A program made the position numbers and the translations under genes. Source: Antedon mediterranea (Eukaryota > Echinodermata > Crinoidea > Comatulida > Antedonidae). From it: a stretch of DNA of 64,000 nucleotides. Below are positions 1 through 11,631 of the stretch, piece by piece; the first letter of the stretch is position 1, and every line of letters begins with the position of its first letter. The notes beneath the pieces were generated by a model. That model searched no databases, was not told the DNA's origin, and saw only the letters and a program-made list of their open reading frames with translations. The stretch is from the NCBI RefSeq assembly GCF_964355755.1, contig NC_092677.1, forward strand, positions 4,345,001 through 4,409,000. Direction: 5' to 3'.

Positions 1-213
1 CGCTTTTGTATAAATGCACCAAAACCATAGCCATACAATCTAAACGCTCTACTTTACATTTTTGGTAGGCCTATTAATGTATATGCATCCTCAACATAAC
101 CCAGGACCTGCTTGTATAGGAAGAATGGTTCTTGGGACAGGCGGTGTAAGTGGTAGGCCTAGATAAAATGTCACTGCCAATCTAGTACAAATTGATACTC
201 GTTGTTTTTGTAG

Positions 214-3200
214 CAGGACAATGTAATGAGAATGAATTTACATGTGGAGATATCATTTGCATCCCGAATGATTATAAGTGCGACGGGTTTTGTGACTGCG
301 CAGACTGCAGGGACGAGTCTTCAGACATAGTTTGTGTATTTACGTGCACGAATGGTAAACAAATCCCAAAAGAGGAAACGTGCGATTATAAAAACCAATG
401 CGGTGATAACAGCGATGAAGAAGGATGTACAGTATTCCCAAGTATAGTTATTTTAATTTTTGTCAAAACATTTAATAACTACGGTGGCTGATTTCCGCCA
501 AAGAAAAAAATTATTTTATAATAATACGGCATTACGGGGTAATTAGGGCGTTATAATGCCGTAATTAGGGCGTTATAACGCCCTAAATACGGCGTAAATA
601 TATATTTTTTTGGTAGGCCTATTAATGTATATGCATCCTCAACATAACACAGGACCTGCTTGTATAGGAAGAATGGTTCTTGGGACAGGAGTTGTAAGTG
701 GTAGGCCTAGATAAAATGTCAATCTAGTACAAACTGGACTAAATATATAATCTGTTCACACGTACATGCCCCCCTCTCGGCGCATTCACAGATTTTAGAA
801 AGTCACGTGGTACATTACTGGCCATCTTTGTGTCCAACTATGCCTGTGTAGTGTATGGAGTCGAGTTATGTGCTTAAAAAATGATAAATAATAAAAAATT
901 CACAGGGTTTTAAATATCCAATTTAATATCAAAACAATCAACTAATACGTATTTTTATAAACTAATTTTTTTCTTTGGCGGAAATCAGCTTTTAAATAAA
1001 TTACAAAGTATAAAATTAAAGTAACGTCTTTTAAGAAGAATTTCTTTCTCTTTACAGATTGCACTGATGAGTTTAAATTCCAATGTGATAATAAGCAGTG
1101 TATTGACAAGACTGACCTTTGTAACGATAAAGAAGACTGTTATGATTATAGCGATGAACGTTCATGTAGGTTATTTATAATCTGTTAGCCTGTGTGTCCT
1201 AGGACTGTGTTTAACATGTAAAGACAAAAAATGTTTGTTTCAGTGCTATATACTCTCAACATTATGCTTCATTTAATTTTAGGTAATTGCTCAAGAATTC
1301 TTTGTAATAACAAGAAATGTGTTAACATTTACGCTGATTGTAACGGATTAGACGAATGCGGCGATGGCTCTGATGAAATGTTCTGTAATGAAACAAGTGA
1401 GTGTACCCTCGTCCCTAAACGGCCTAATCTAAGTCGGCTCTAAACCAACTCTCCCCGAGTAGGCCTAAATTAAACCCCAATCAGTCAACACCGTTCCCAA
1501 TAAAGTTACTAACAACTATAAGTCTATTCGGCAGTTGTGACAACGTGTTGATAAATGATGCAGATAAGATAGATTTAAGTTAATATGCCTATATTTGTTA
1601 TTTTATGTAATTAGTATTGTTTTTTTATATAGGAATTCATTATCAAACACACGATCCTTCAAATTGGACAGATGACTGGTATTTCCAATACGCAGACAAA
1701 TTAGACATAGGTTCTGATACATATGTGCTTGAGACAGCAGTAAAATTATTTAAGGAATACTTCAAAGATTGGGGATTTGAGCGAGTTTCAGGAGAGTTTC
1801 CACCAGACTGGATTAGATTCCTTGTCTTCAGTAGCACGGCAGACTATAGTGACCTACAGAATGTTCTAAAACTTACCCAAGAAGAATTATCGGAACTAGG
1901 ACATCAGGCTCACCAGATGATTTTACAGTGTACTTATGGTGGTACGAAGTGTGATATTGAAAAGTACGTGAAAATGGTTTGACAGTTTTATTAATGATAA
2001 CACCTACAGTAGTTTTTGTTAATATAAAACAAATATAAACAAATCCTCAAATTATTTCTGTTTCTGTTTTTTATTTTCCATCTCTCAATTTAGAATATAT
2101 AACATATCATTTAAATGGAAAGTATGACCAAAATAGCAAAGCAACTACTGTAGATGTCTACAAAAAAAGTGGGAATAGACCGTCCTTACCTGCACACGTT
2201 TTTTTTTCATTCAGTTAGGTGTCACAAATGAATTTAAGCTTATTTGATTTCAGGGATTTTCACTTATTTCAACATGACAAATACGGTAACTGCTACACAT
2301 TTAACAGTCATAAGAAGGAAAATGCGACAAAACACGATGTATCACAACCAGGTGCCGAAAAAGGTAAGTTGGTAACCGATTGTAAGAATCCAAACGAAGA
2401 TTTGAGAAAGAGCCGAAGTTTTTCAAAATACAAACTAACATAGCATTATATTCGATTCGTAGTTTGAATCTCTTTTCACCCATTTACTTTTTGGTAATAA
2501 AGGTTTAAAGCTAACGCTGTACACAGAACAACATGAATATGTTAGTATCTTCGGACAAGAGAGTGGCATCAAAGTGTCGGTGCATAATCAGTTTGAAACA
2601 CCGTTTCCAGAAGAAAATGCCATTACCGTCTCACCAGGCAGAGCTACGTCATTAGGCATAAAAAAGGTAAACGTCAATGCAATCATTTTTCTTATCATTG
2701 AGAGATGTAATGCAATTGATGAAGAAGCTCTTTGACATGATTTACACTTGCTTTGCTTCGTTGGTTGCAAAGTAACTAGTTCCTTATGTCTTAGGTTTTT
2801 GAAAATCAATAGTTCCCTATATCACGATCGTTATAATCGAAACGTGTATTTTGAAATGTATACAATGTTTTATTTGCAGCACGAACTGATTCGGAAAGGC
2901 CAGCCATATGGTAACTGCACAAGTGAAAATGCAACCGTGAAGAACTTGATTTACAAGGGAGACACAGTGTACACAGCTACTGTAAATAACAATGATATCA
3001 TTCATGTTTATTTTACTCCATGAATTGATTTAAAAATTGAAAGGTTTCCATGTATTGTCTGTTTGTACATTGGTCTGTATTCAAATTATTCCTAATCAGC
3101 AGATCCAAGTTAAAAATATAAATATTATCATCATTATCATATAATTGCTGTAATGGTAGGTCTACGTCTTACCTATTTAGTATCTATTAACCCAATCATT

Positions 3201-5116
3201 ATTTTCATTTCTTATTTTCAATAGGCTTGCCAAAAATCGTGTTTACAACTAAAGTTACTAGAAGTTTGCGACTGTGTGGACACATTGCGTTATAATGGTT
3301 CCCAGCGTTGCCAACTACTGGATCTTGAACAAGGCTAGTTTAACCAAATGAACACACAACATTAGCAAACATTGAAGCCACTGCTGGCGCGAAAAAAAAA
3401 ATTCATTCTTCAATTCTTTTCGTAATTTTTATTCAGCCAAAATAAATATTTAACATGTAGGCTATACTACAAAAAGTGATTTTACTGATTAAGCGAAAAC
3501 TCAAGGGACTATAATTCGCATATGTGGACAATGAAAATACGAATACACATATGTACATAGGCTAAACCAGCCTAGCTTTACCTACAAGATCTATTCACTC
3601 ATTTTAGAAGTACATTATTTGTACCTTTAAACTGAGTGAATAGATCTTGTGAGTAAAGCTAAACATTTGTATAGACCTATATCATTGCAACAGTATTTCT
3701 AAAAGCTCAACATATTCCATTAGTACGCATCACAACATTAATATAAGGCGTACAACATACTAGATTCAATTTACCCGTAATTGCAGTGAAATATTATATT
3801 TCTAAAGCCTATACTTTTTTTTTTACCAATTAGAACGTTGCCGCCAATTTGTGAATTTTCTTCATTCTCAATATTTAATAAAATGTGATTGTCCAGTTGC
3901 TTGTCGGTAAGTTAATGTATCTTTCTAAAACTGAAACTAAATTCGCTTCTTGACTGGACTGGTAACATGTATGGTGAATTATTGTGTTAAGTTGTAACAA
4001 ATTAAACAAAACCATTGTATTGGTGGAAAGTCATGGACTACTATGTTGTGACGTCTTCTTGTAGCAAAAGAATAATTTCTATTTTTTTTTGTTTTTAGTG
4101 AAATTACATATGAAAAGACCGTATCACAATCACTTTGGCCTTCCGATAGATATGTGGTAAGTTTGCTGGTACGGTGAAGGAACTGAGAACTCGTGCCAAG
4201 GATTTAATAATATAAGATTATAACATTATTACGAATGGACTATACCTAATAAACTGATTTCGAAATAAGTTACAATAACATTTTTAATCTTCCAGAAAAC
4301 TTTGCTTGACAGTATTTACGTCCTTGAGCCAAGATACAGTGAACATTTATACGATCTCGAAACGGCACAGTAAGTAGCATGTTTCAAAAAGAGGCAATGT
4401 TTTCGCGCCAATAGAAAGCGTCAGCTTATACGCATGCGTAGAGACCGATTTTAAAGATGGAAACATGAATACGCATGACGCTTTCGATTCGTGTGAACAA
4501 ATTCGCCTAATGGAAATCGGCTTTACACATTATTAACTGTAATGATCAGATTTGCCAGACGCCTTTTAAAATTAGAGATATTCAGTCTTCAATGTATAAA
4601 TTGTATTTGTATAATAACTATTTTTCTATAATTACTTTTGAAATGTGTGTAAACAGAAGAAATCTTGCTCGTCTGAACGTGTATTATGAGGATCTTTCGT
4701 ACGTCTCCATATCCGAACTCCCTGCTTATACAGTAAGTATACACAGACACGTCTATTTAGTATTACTTTCAAGGACCTTTTGGACGTCCATAATATCACA
4801 AAAAAATCGATCAAAAATTCTGAACCTTTAATTTCAATAATCCTATAGGCCTATTTTGTGAAAAATCGAGATTGAGTGAGAAAATTGACCGGGTGATAAA
4901 ATAATCCGATATTTCAACGTAATGTACTTTATAACCAATTATTCTGAATTTCAGTGGCAAAGCCTCTTCGGTGACGTAGGAGGAACTCTAGGGCTGTATA
5001 TTGGTCTTTCATTGCTAACTGTTGTCGAATTCTGCGAATTCTTCATTGATATTCTTCTTTATTGTTGTAACAAAATGATGAAGAGGAACAAAGTACAAAG
5101 CATACCGGGCATGTAG
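214..5116 (+). CDS. Gene 1: DEG/ENaC channel with LDLa modules, 5'-partial (exons 6-18)
   Basis: The first five exons lie upstream of the window. Exons by splice signal and phase: 214-441, 1058-1165, 1283-1396, 1633-1963, 2254-2363, 2503-2666, 2880-2981, 3225-3333, 3834-3906, 4099-4156, 4296-4369, 4657-4732 and 4955-5116 (TAG). The first three encode LDLa modules 4-7, with six-Cys spacing and C-x-D-x-SDE ends. Exon 9 holds [12 protein letters not shown]; exons 10-11 hold KYGNCYTFN and [13 protein letters not shown]; exon 14 holds CDCPVAC; exon 17 holds [14 protein letters not shown]. Exon 18 holds [20 protein letters not shown], the ENaC/ASIC pore and TM2. The family forms trimeric, usually Na+-selective channels in the plasma membrane. 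The visible reading frame is intact. Intron 6 carries a TIR element and intron 13 starts with GC. Exons 6-8 resemble gene 3 and intron 11 resembles gene 4. Gating stimulus cannot be told. Confidence 0.88.
565..586. repeat. Perfect 22-bp palindrome inside the TIR element
   Basis: The left arm TTAGGGCGTTA is followed directly by its exact reverse complement with no spacer. A shortened partner copy (TTAGGGCGTTATAATGCC) lies just upstream at 543-560. It could form a cruciform or be the footprint of an inverted duplication within the element. Confidence 0.8.
606..734 (+). repeat. Second copy of the intron-5 end, inside the TIR element
   Basis: This stretch repeats 58-193, the intron sequence just before exon 6 of gene 1. 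Shared landmarks are GGTAGGCCTATTAATG, CAGGACCTGCTTGTATAGG and GGTAGGCCTAGATAAAATG. It has a few substitutions and a short gap, and stops just short of exon 6. It looks like a captured host fragment. Confidence 0.8.
3574..3660. repeat. Long hairpin in the GC-AG intron 13 of gene 1
   Basis: Inverted arms of about 28 bp, with core AAGATCTATTCACTCA and its complement TGAGTGAATAGATCTT, separated by about 30 bp. Equivalent hairpins lie at 33297-33384 (gene 3), 42904-42990 (gene 4) and 63721-63808 (gene 6). Genes 2 and 5 lack this sequence. Confidence 0.8.
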
Positions 5117-5292
5117 TTCATAAGATGCAACCAGGGAAGAATTGTAATTTAACTCTTCGCTGATGCAACACAATTTCCCATTTTTGTGTATATATGGCCC
5201 AAGACTTAATTATATATTATGACGAGTAAATTATAGTTTATACGCAACAAGCACGTTTTTGTTGTTGCGTCTAGGTAGATTTCAAGGTAGTA

Positions 5293-5786
5293 GGGAGGTT
5301 TCGCAACCTTACGAATACGATAACGAAAACGGATACGTCATACATTTGTGAAACTTTTGAGCTGATCCCCATTTCATATTCGTAAAGCGTATTCGTGTTG
5401 ACGAATATCACCAATCATGTTCGTAACTACAAAACGAGTATAATTTTTGATCTATTTTGCACATTTTGCATTTGAATCTGGAATGATTCATGATTATAAT
5501 ATAATTATAGATTTATTGAATGTAATTTACTAAAGTAATTTACTAAAATGCCATGTCAATTTGATAAATAGCACTTTCTAAAGTCCTCACTCGCTTTGAT
5601 GTTACGCTAGGTCTAGGCAGCCGGCCAAGTACCTGCGCTTCGCTCAAATTTACCGCAGTCATATTTTGGACGCGCCTCAATATTTCGTTGCCATGCGAAA
5701 CAGATTTTTTATGGCTTACGAAAAGGAATACGTGTGCGTGACGTATCGTATTTCGTTATCGTATTCGTAAGATTCCGAAACCTCTC
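5293..5786. mobile_element. 494-bp TIR element, copy 1
   Basis: Terminal inverted repeats begin GGGAGGTTTCG and end CGAAACCTCTC, and extend imperfectly about 45 bp through ACGAATACGATAACGAAA. The flanking TA dinucleotides (5291-5292 and 5787-5788) fit a TA target-site duplication. No coding capacity, so non-autonomous. Confidence 0.82.
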
Positions 5787-6033
5787 TAATGGCATCATAT
5801 GTCCTGGTAAATGATCGGTGTTGGACCTGTTGGTAACTATAAATAGAAGGTAGTCCATGTAGTATGTATAAACTAATTAAATGGAAACAGCCATAATTTT
5901 GTAAAACGGCGGCGTGTCGAGCAAAGCAAAAGTACTTTGATATTATATGATTGTAATTGATTGAGCTTGACAGTGATATGATTATTTAGAAAGATGCTAT
6001 ATACATAAATATTTTCCATTTCTTGGACTTGTA

Positions 6034-6206
6034 AATCTATTTATATGTCTCTTCAAAATATAAAAGACAAATAAATAAATAATAAATAAATAAATAATGC
6101 ATGTTGTGAAATTATGTACACTTCTGTATAAGCCTAGATAAAGCTATTTATATGTGTATTCAAAATATAAAACACAAATAAATAAACTAATAAATAAAAA
6201 ATGCAT
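6034..6206 (+). repeat. Direct repeat with AATAAA-rich tails
   Basis: Two copies of a roughly 70-bp unit (CTATTTATATGTCT, then TTCAAAATATAAAA, ending in AAATAAATAAA runs) start about 105 bp apart. The same pair occurs at 35766-35938 and 45372-45546. Some of the many AATAAA hexamers may serve as polyadenylation signals; this is an inference. Confidence 0.6.
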
Positions 6207-6975
6207 GTTTTGAAAGGTTTTAAAATAATGCACAGTTGGATTTACATTTTAACCAGCTTACTGTTAGTGTGTGGTTATTTATTAGCTATGATTAATAGAA
6301 TAAATAAAGATTGTAGCACGATATTCATTTACATAATTTACTCATTATGAATAAAAAATGAAAACCTTCATAAAATTATATTATTTCCCATGCGCGGATT
6401 GACAAAACAATTGAGTAAATAAATAGTAGGCGTGGTTTCCACTAATACGCAAATGACGTAGGCCTACAACGCAAGTAATAACAACAACTCATGTGATCTC
6501 TCGCTTGCGTGTATATGCGTTGCGTCCTACTTTAGAAATCATTTTGACTTAAATATCAACGACTAGGCACTGAGAAAAAAATATAACAAGTATTCGAACA
6601 TCGACATTTAAATAACCTTGCTGTAAATTGAAAACATTATTACGTTAATTAAAACCAGAATCGTGTTTTCATTTAGGTATTGTATTGTGAATCACATAAA
6701 GAAAGTACATTTTTATAGTAATATAATAGTAATAAGAACAATTACATATTGATAGCCAATATGCTTTACACTCTCAAATGGAAAAATCGATCGGATTTGG
6801 AATGAATATCGTCCTAAATAATGTTACAATAACCGAAAGACGCTCATTCTATCACCAACTAACACTGCATTGTCGTCGTGAGTAAACAATGTCGGACTTG
6901 TGATCAAGTTGAGATTTTGTATCAGTATTTGCATTTCCGCGCTCATATACGGAAGAAGTACCACAAACTGGCAAG

Positions 6976-7027
6976 CTACGCGGGAACGAATTTACTAACA
7001 AATATTTTCGTAATACGTACATCCACG
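6976..7027 (+). promoter_or_regulatory. Conserved 5'-flank block of gene 2
   Basis: The block runs from CTACGCGGGAA through ATTTTCGTAA to ATCCACGC, about 80 bp before the ATG. It is the same at 36708-36760 (gene 4) and recognisable in the otherwise diverged 5' flanks of gene 3 (26438-26510) and gene 6 (57250-57322). Gene 5 has lost it. No TATA box or start site could be assigned. Confidence 0.45.
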
Positions 7028-7090
7028 CGCGCATAATTCAGAAACTTATCCGAGATCAAGATTGATGCAAGAATATTAGGAAACGATTCG

Positions 7091-7144
7091 ATGTTGTCAT
7101 TGAGAACATGTCTCAAGAAGAAGAGGAAACTGTACTTGGAATAA
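7091..7144 (+). other. Overlapping upstream ORF at the gene 2/4/5 start
   Basis: An ATG 17 nt before the channel start codon opens a 17-codon frame that overlaps the channel ORF and stops at TAA. The same arrangement is at 36823-36876 (gene 4) and starts at 46298 in gene 5. It matters only if transcription starts upstream of it, which is unknown. Genes 3 and 6 lack it. Confidence 0.4.
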
Positions 7145-8098
7145 GTCGAAATTTCGGAGAAAACACTTCTTCACATGGTATACCACGGATAGTAGCGTCA
7201 AAATCGTATTCTCTTGGCAGGCCTATGTCCTCATCGATACATACTTCAAGTTTGAAGTTTCTATCAAAGTAAGTTAAGAACGTATCTATCATTTAATTTT
7301 ACAAAGAAAATTTAAGAAAACAAGCTTACTGATGGCTACACAAATCATTCCAATCAAAGAATGTTTATATTTTTATAACTAATTTAGAAATCACATCCAC
7401 ACGGCCAATCGTAGACTTTTCGATGTTTGTCTGAAATAAAAGCTCAAGTAGTATACGTATGAAACGCCATATGTGCCAAAATATTAATCTTTTTACTAAT
7501 AATTAAGTCAAAAGGCCTCGTTAAAAGTGATTAGGAATTAAATTGTAACTTTTGACTTACAGTATTTCCATTTTTGTTTAAACTAATATAGCAATTACCG
7601 AAAATTAGGCATAATGAAAATAATAATTATAACAGAAAAAATTAATAAAACGAATATTTCTTGCTTTGCTTTTATTTATTTTTGTCAGTACGTCGTTGAA
7701 AACTCAGACGCCAGACCCTTGCAATTTCCCGCCGTTACCTTATGCAATACGAATCAAGTTCGCCGGTCTGTTTTGGCGTTACGTCATGAGTATGAGATAC
7801 TATCGTCCATTGAAGACTACACATATAGTTTGCTATATTATGGTAATAATGTTTTAGTTAATAATGTTGCGTCGTCAGAAGATTTCCCTGATATGTAGGC
7901 ATACCGTAGTGCAAGATAAGGGGGTCGTAGTGGGAGATGAGAGAATTACAATGAATGCAATATACCGGTTTGTGACCATGTAAAGCTTATTTCGGCGTTT
8001 TTAAAATGATGGTCAAAAAGGTTTTTTATCTGCATTTATCTCTCCTTAAATAATATGGTCTGCACTAATTCTGTCCTCTAATTCTGCTTCTCTTTGAC

Positions 8099-8255
8099 TC
8101 TGTCCATTCTGTAGGCTACCTAGCCCTGTCTCTATCCATTCTGTAGGCTACCTACCTAGCCCTGTCTCTGTCCATTCTGTAGGCTACCTAGCCCTGTTTC
8201 TGTCCATTCTGTAGGCTACCTAGCCCTGTCTCTCTGTCCATTCTGTAGGCTACCT
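8099..8255 (+). repeat. 32-bp minisatellite in intron 2 of gene 2, about 5 copies
   Basis: Tandem unit CTGTCCATTCTGTAGGCTAC plus CTAGCCCTGTCT. Five units, some with small length changes. The allelic-like locus in gene 5 has nine units. Confidence 0.9.
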
Positions 8256-11200
8256 GAATGGTTCTTTTGCTTTCCTATCGTTCTTTTGACAGTTTATTCG
8301 GTATGTACAGATGTATTCAATAGATTTACAGCATTTTATATTATAAATGCTTCCGCAGCTCCATGTAAGGATGATGATTTTCATTGCGACAACAATAAGT
8401 GTGTTAAAGACTACACAGGGTGTGCAATGGTATTGATGATTGTGGTGATAAGTCAGATGAACAAAACTACTGTCTACCTAAAGGTAAGTATTGGAATTTT
8501 TATCCACCCGTAAAATGATGGAACACACGAGTATTATTGATAATTTAGTAATAATTATCACCACCGCCATTTTTGTCTTTCTGTAATGGCGCTAGTTACA
8601 ATCCGTTATGCATGAGTAATTAATGAATGACGTAATGCATAAACGGGCAAAGGTAAGTAAGTTTGTAAAATGATGGAACGCGTGGGTATTAGGCATATAT
8701 TTGAAAATTTAAAGTAATAATTATTACCAATCATTATTATTTTTATTTTGCATAAATATATTTTGGATTGTTTTATATACAGTTCCGTGTCGATCTGGGT
8801 ACAGGAGGTGTCAAATGGGAGGAGAATCCGGTTATTGTATTAGCGAAGACAGATGGTGTGACAGAAATATAGATTGTTACGATGGAGAAGACGAAGAATG
8901 TTCAGCAGATGACAGTGAGTAGAATCGGACATACCAAAGCTATTTCAGTTTAAGGGAGAAAACAAAAATTCAAACAGCAATACATATTATAATAAAAAAC
9001 TATTTTAATAAGCAGCTGCTTGTCTGTTAAATTGCCATTTATAAGCATGGTTACCTATTGGGGAAAGTATTAGGTCTATACGTATTGATATGTACTTACA
9101 ATTGCCAACTAACCACTGAGAGTTCATTGATGATTCGGCCAGTTAAAAACAGGCTTATAATGTATATATTTCAGTTAAGTGCAAGGAGGATGAATTTTCA
9201 TGTAAAAGCGGGGTAGAGGCGTCTTTTGAAACCGAATTTGTTGAAAAATATGTAACTAAGTATTGCATTAGTGCCAAGCTAAAATGTGATGGTATTAGAC
9301 ATTGTGCGAATGATGCTGACGAAGCAAATTGTCCAGGTGATGTAATTTGTGTATGTTCAAAATATCGGTATTTATTAATAGCGCTTGTATAAATGCACCG
9401 AAACCATAACAATACAATATAAACGCTCTACTTTACATTTTTGGTAGGCCTATTAATGTATAATTTATGCATCCTCAACATAACCCAGGACCTCCTGGTA
9501 TAGGAAAAATGGTTCTTGGGACAGGAGCTGTAAGTGGTAGGCCTAGATAAAATGTCACTGCCAATCTAGTACAAATTGATACTCGTTGTTTTTGTAGCAG
9601 GACAATGTAATGAGAATGAATTTACATGTGGAAACATCATTTGCATCCCGAATGATTATAAGTGCGACGGGTTTTGTGACTGCGCAGACTGCAGGGACGA
9701 GTCTTCAGACATAGTTTGTGTATTTACGTGCAGGAATGGTAAACATATTCCAAAAGAGGAAACGTGCGATTATAAAAAACCAATGCGGTGATAACAGCGA
9801 TGAAGAGGGTTGTACGAATTTTCAAAGTACAGTAATTTTACTTTTATTAAACATTTATTTAGAGACTGATACAAAATACATTAATGAATGAATCTATTGA
9901 TTGATTCAAAGAATGACTGGTAGATCTTCATAGATCTACCACTATCACCGACACAATTCTAAGCAATACACACATTATCAATTATCCTATACATTTAATT
10001 TTTCCCTATATGTTGATCTTCAATTTCTTTTGAAAGTTTAAGTTAGCCTACTTAGGTAATATTTGTTTTCAAATAAATGACATAAGTATAAATTAAAGTA
10101 ATGGCTTTTAAGAAGTGTTACTTTTTTTCTCCTTACAGGTTGCAATGAAGAGTTTGAATTTCAGTGTGATAATAAGCAGTGTATTGACAAGGCTTACATT
10201 TGTAACGATATAGAAGACTGTTATGATTATAGTGATGAACGTTCATGTAAGTTATTTTTAATCTGTTAGCCTGTGTGTCCTATGACTGTGTTAAACATGT
10301 AATGACAAATGTGTTTGTTTCATTGGTATTTACTCTCAACATTATGCTTCATTTGATTTTAGGTAATTGCTCAAGATTTCTTTGTAATAACAAGAAATGT
10401 GTTAACATTTACGCTGATTGTAACGGATTAGACGAATGCGGGGATGGCTCTGATGAAATGTTGTGTAATGATACAGGTTTGTGTAGTCTTTCTACACCAA
10501 TTTGGTCAAACTCGGCCCTAAACCAACTCGGCTCTTATCAACTCGGCTCCAAGTCTCGGTCTCAAATTAACACTTCTCAAGCCAACTCGACCCCTTGTCA
10601 ACTCGGCCCCCAAGTCAAATTGGCCACAAACTATTCTGTCTTAATGAAGTGATTAATTAAGATTTTGAAGCAAATAAAATTATTTTCGGCAGTTGTATCA
10701 AGGTATTGACAATTCGGCAAGTGATGTTAGATTTAAATTTATATATTTATATTATTATATATGTATTAGGCCTATAACTTAAGTAATTTTTTTGTAGGAA
10801 TTCATTATCAAACACACGATCCTTCAAACTGGACGGATGACTGGTTTTTGCAATACGTAGACAAATTAGACATAGGTTTTGATATAACTACAGCAGTAAA
10901 ATTGTTTAAACAAAACTTTAAAAATTGGGGATTTGAACGAGTTTCAGGAGAGTTTCCACCAGACTGGATTAGATTCCTTGTCTTCAGTAGCACGGCAGAC
11001 TATAGCGACCTACAGAATGTTCTAAAACTTACCCAAGAAGAATTATTGGAACTAGGACATCAGGCTCAGCAGATGATTTTACAGTATACTTATGCTGGTA
11101 CGAAATGTGATATTGAAAAGTACGTGATACTTACAAAAACACCCAGTTTTTGACGAAACTGAAATATTTAAAAATAATTATAAAAAATAAATATAAACAA

Positions 11201-11559
11201 GTTTGTGTTTCAGTTTTATTTTTTTCATTTTTCATTTCTAAAATATTATGTAAATGGAAATGATAACCAACAATATCAAAGCCTGTACACAGTTTATCAA
11301 ATTTAAATAGAAGACAATTTAAAAGACAATAAAATGTTCAAACATGACATTACAGTCAAAATCTGAAACAAAATATGTTGGTGAAACTAGACTGTGGTTT
11401 ACATATAAATAGATTAATTCCACAAAACACAAAGCAATATATTTGTTGTGACTAGTAGTGACAGGCCTGATCGCAAATGAATTCCTTATTTGATTTCAGG
11501 GATTTTCATCTATTTAAGCATGACAAATACGGTAACTGCTATACATTTAATAGTCTTCT

Positions 11560-11575
11560 TTCCCTTTTCAGGGAA
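11560..11575 (-). other. 3'-terminal hairpin of the LINE
   Basis: On the sense strand of the element the 3' end reads TTCCCT-GAAA-AGGGAA: a 6-bp perfect stem closed by a GNRA-type tetraloop, followed by AGAAG. Some LINEs (for example eel UnaL2) use a 3' stem-loop for recognition by their reverse transcriptase; that role here is an inference. Confidence 0.55.
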
Positions 11576-11631
11576 TTTATTGGTTCAAAATATATTGGCT
11601 TTTGGCCCTAATACAAACAAATAAAAATTAA

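Larger units (their letters stand above)
487..989. mobile_element. TIR element (MITE-like, 503 bp) in intron 6 of gene 1
   Basis: Perfect 27-bp terminal inverted repeats at 487-513 and 963-989, outer end GCTGATTTCCGCC. The element is absent from the same intron of genes 2-6. It encodes no transposase I can see. A clear target-site duplication is not visible, and the flanking intron sequence appears to have lost some bases. The interior contains a 22-bp palindrome (565-586) and a copy of the host gene's own intron (606-734). Confidence 0.85.
5117..7107. other. Intergenic: 3' flank of gene 1 and promoter of gene 2
   Basis: No gene seen. In order: a 494-bp TIR element, a direct repeat rich in AAATAA (possible polyadenylation signals, 6034-6206), then the 5' flank of gene 2 with a conserved block at about 6976-7027. 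Near-identical intergenic DNA follows genes 3 and 4. Confidence 0.75.

Noticed and set aside
192-213. In-frame extension upstream of exon 6
   Set aside because: It starts at a TTG and lies in the pyrimidine-rich intron end; the acceptor at 211-213 and phase match define the exon.
2219-2443. ORF that begins upstream of exon 10 ([17 protein letters not shown]...)
   Set aside because: Genes 2 and 5 have an in-frame stop in this upstream stretch. The acceptor TTTCAG before GGATTTTCA, joined in phase to the donor GAAAA/GTACGT of exon 9, gives the normal Cys-to-GNCYTFN spacing. The upstream part is intron.
2817-3005. Antisense ORFs over exon 12 and exon 9 in several genes
   Set aside because: They recur only because the sense exons are conserved; they have no splice or start context of their own.
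3282-3300. GT donor (AATGGTTCCC) as the end of exon 13
   Set aside because: The phase fits, but it removes a conserved Cys and shortens the loop; the GC donor preserves the family pattern. Kept only as a possible alternative isoform.
8099-8255. Regular tandem repeat that could suggest a CRISPR array
   Set aside because: Units are contiguous with no unique spacers, in an intron of an animal gene; it is a minisatellite.
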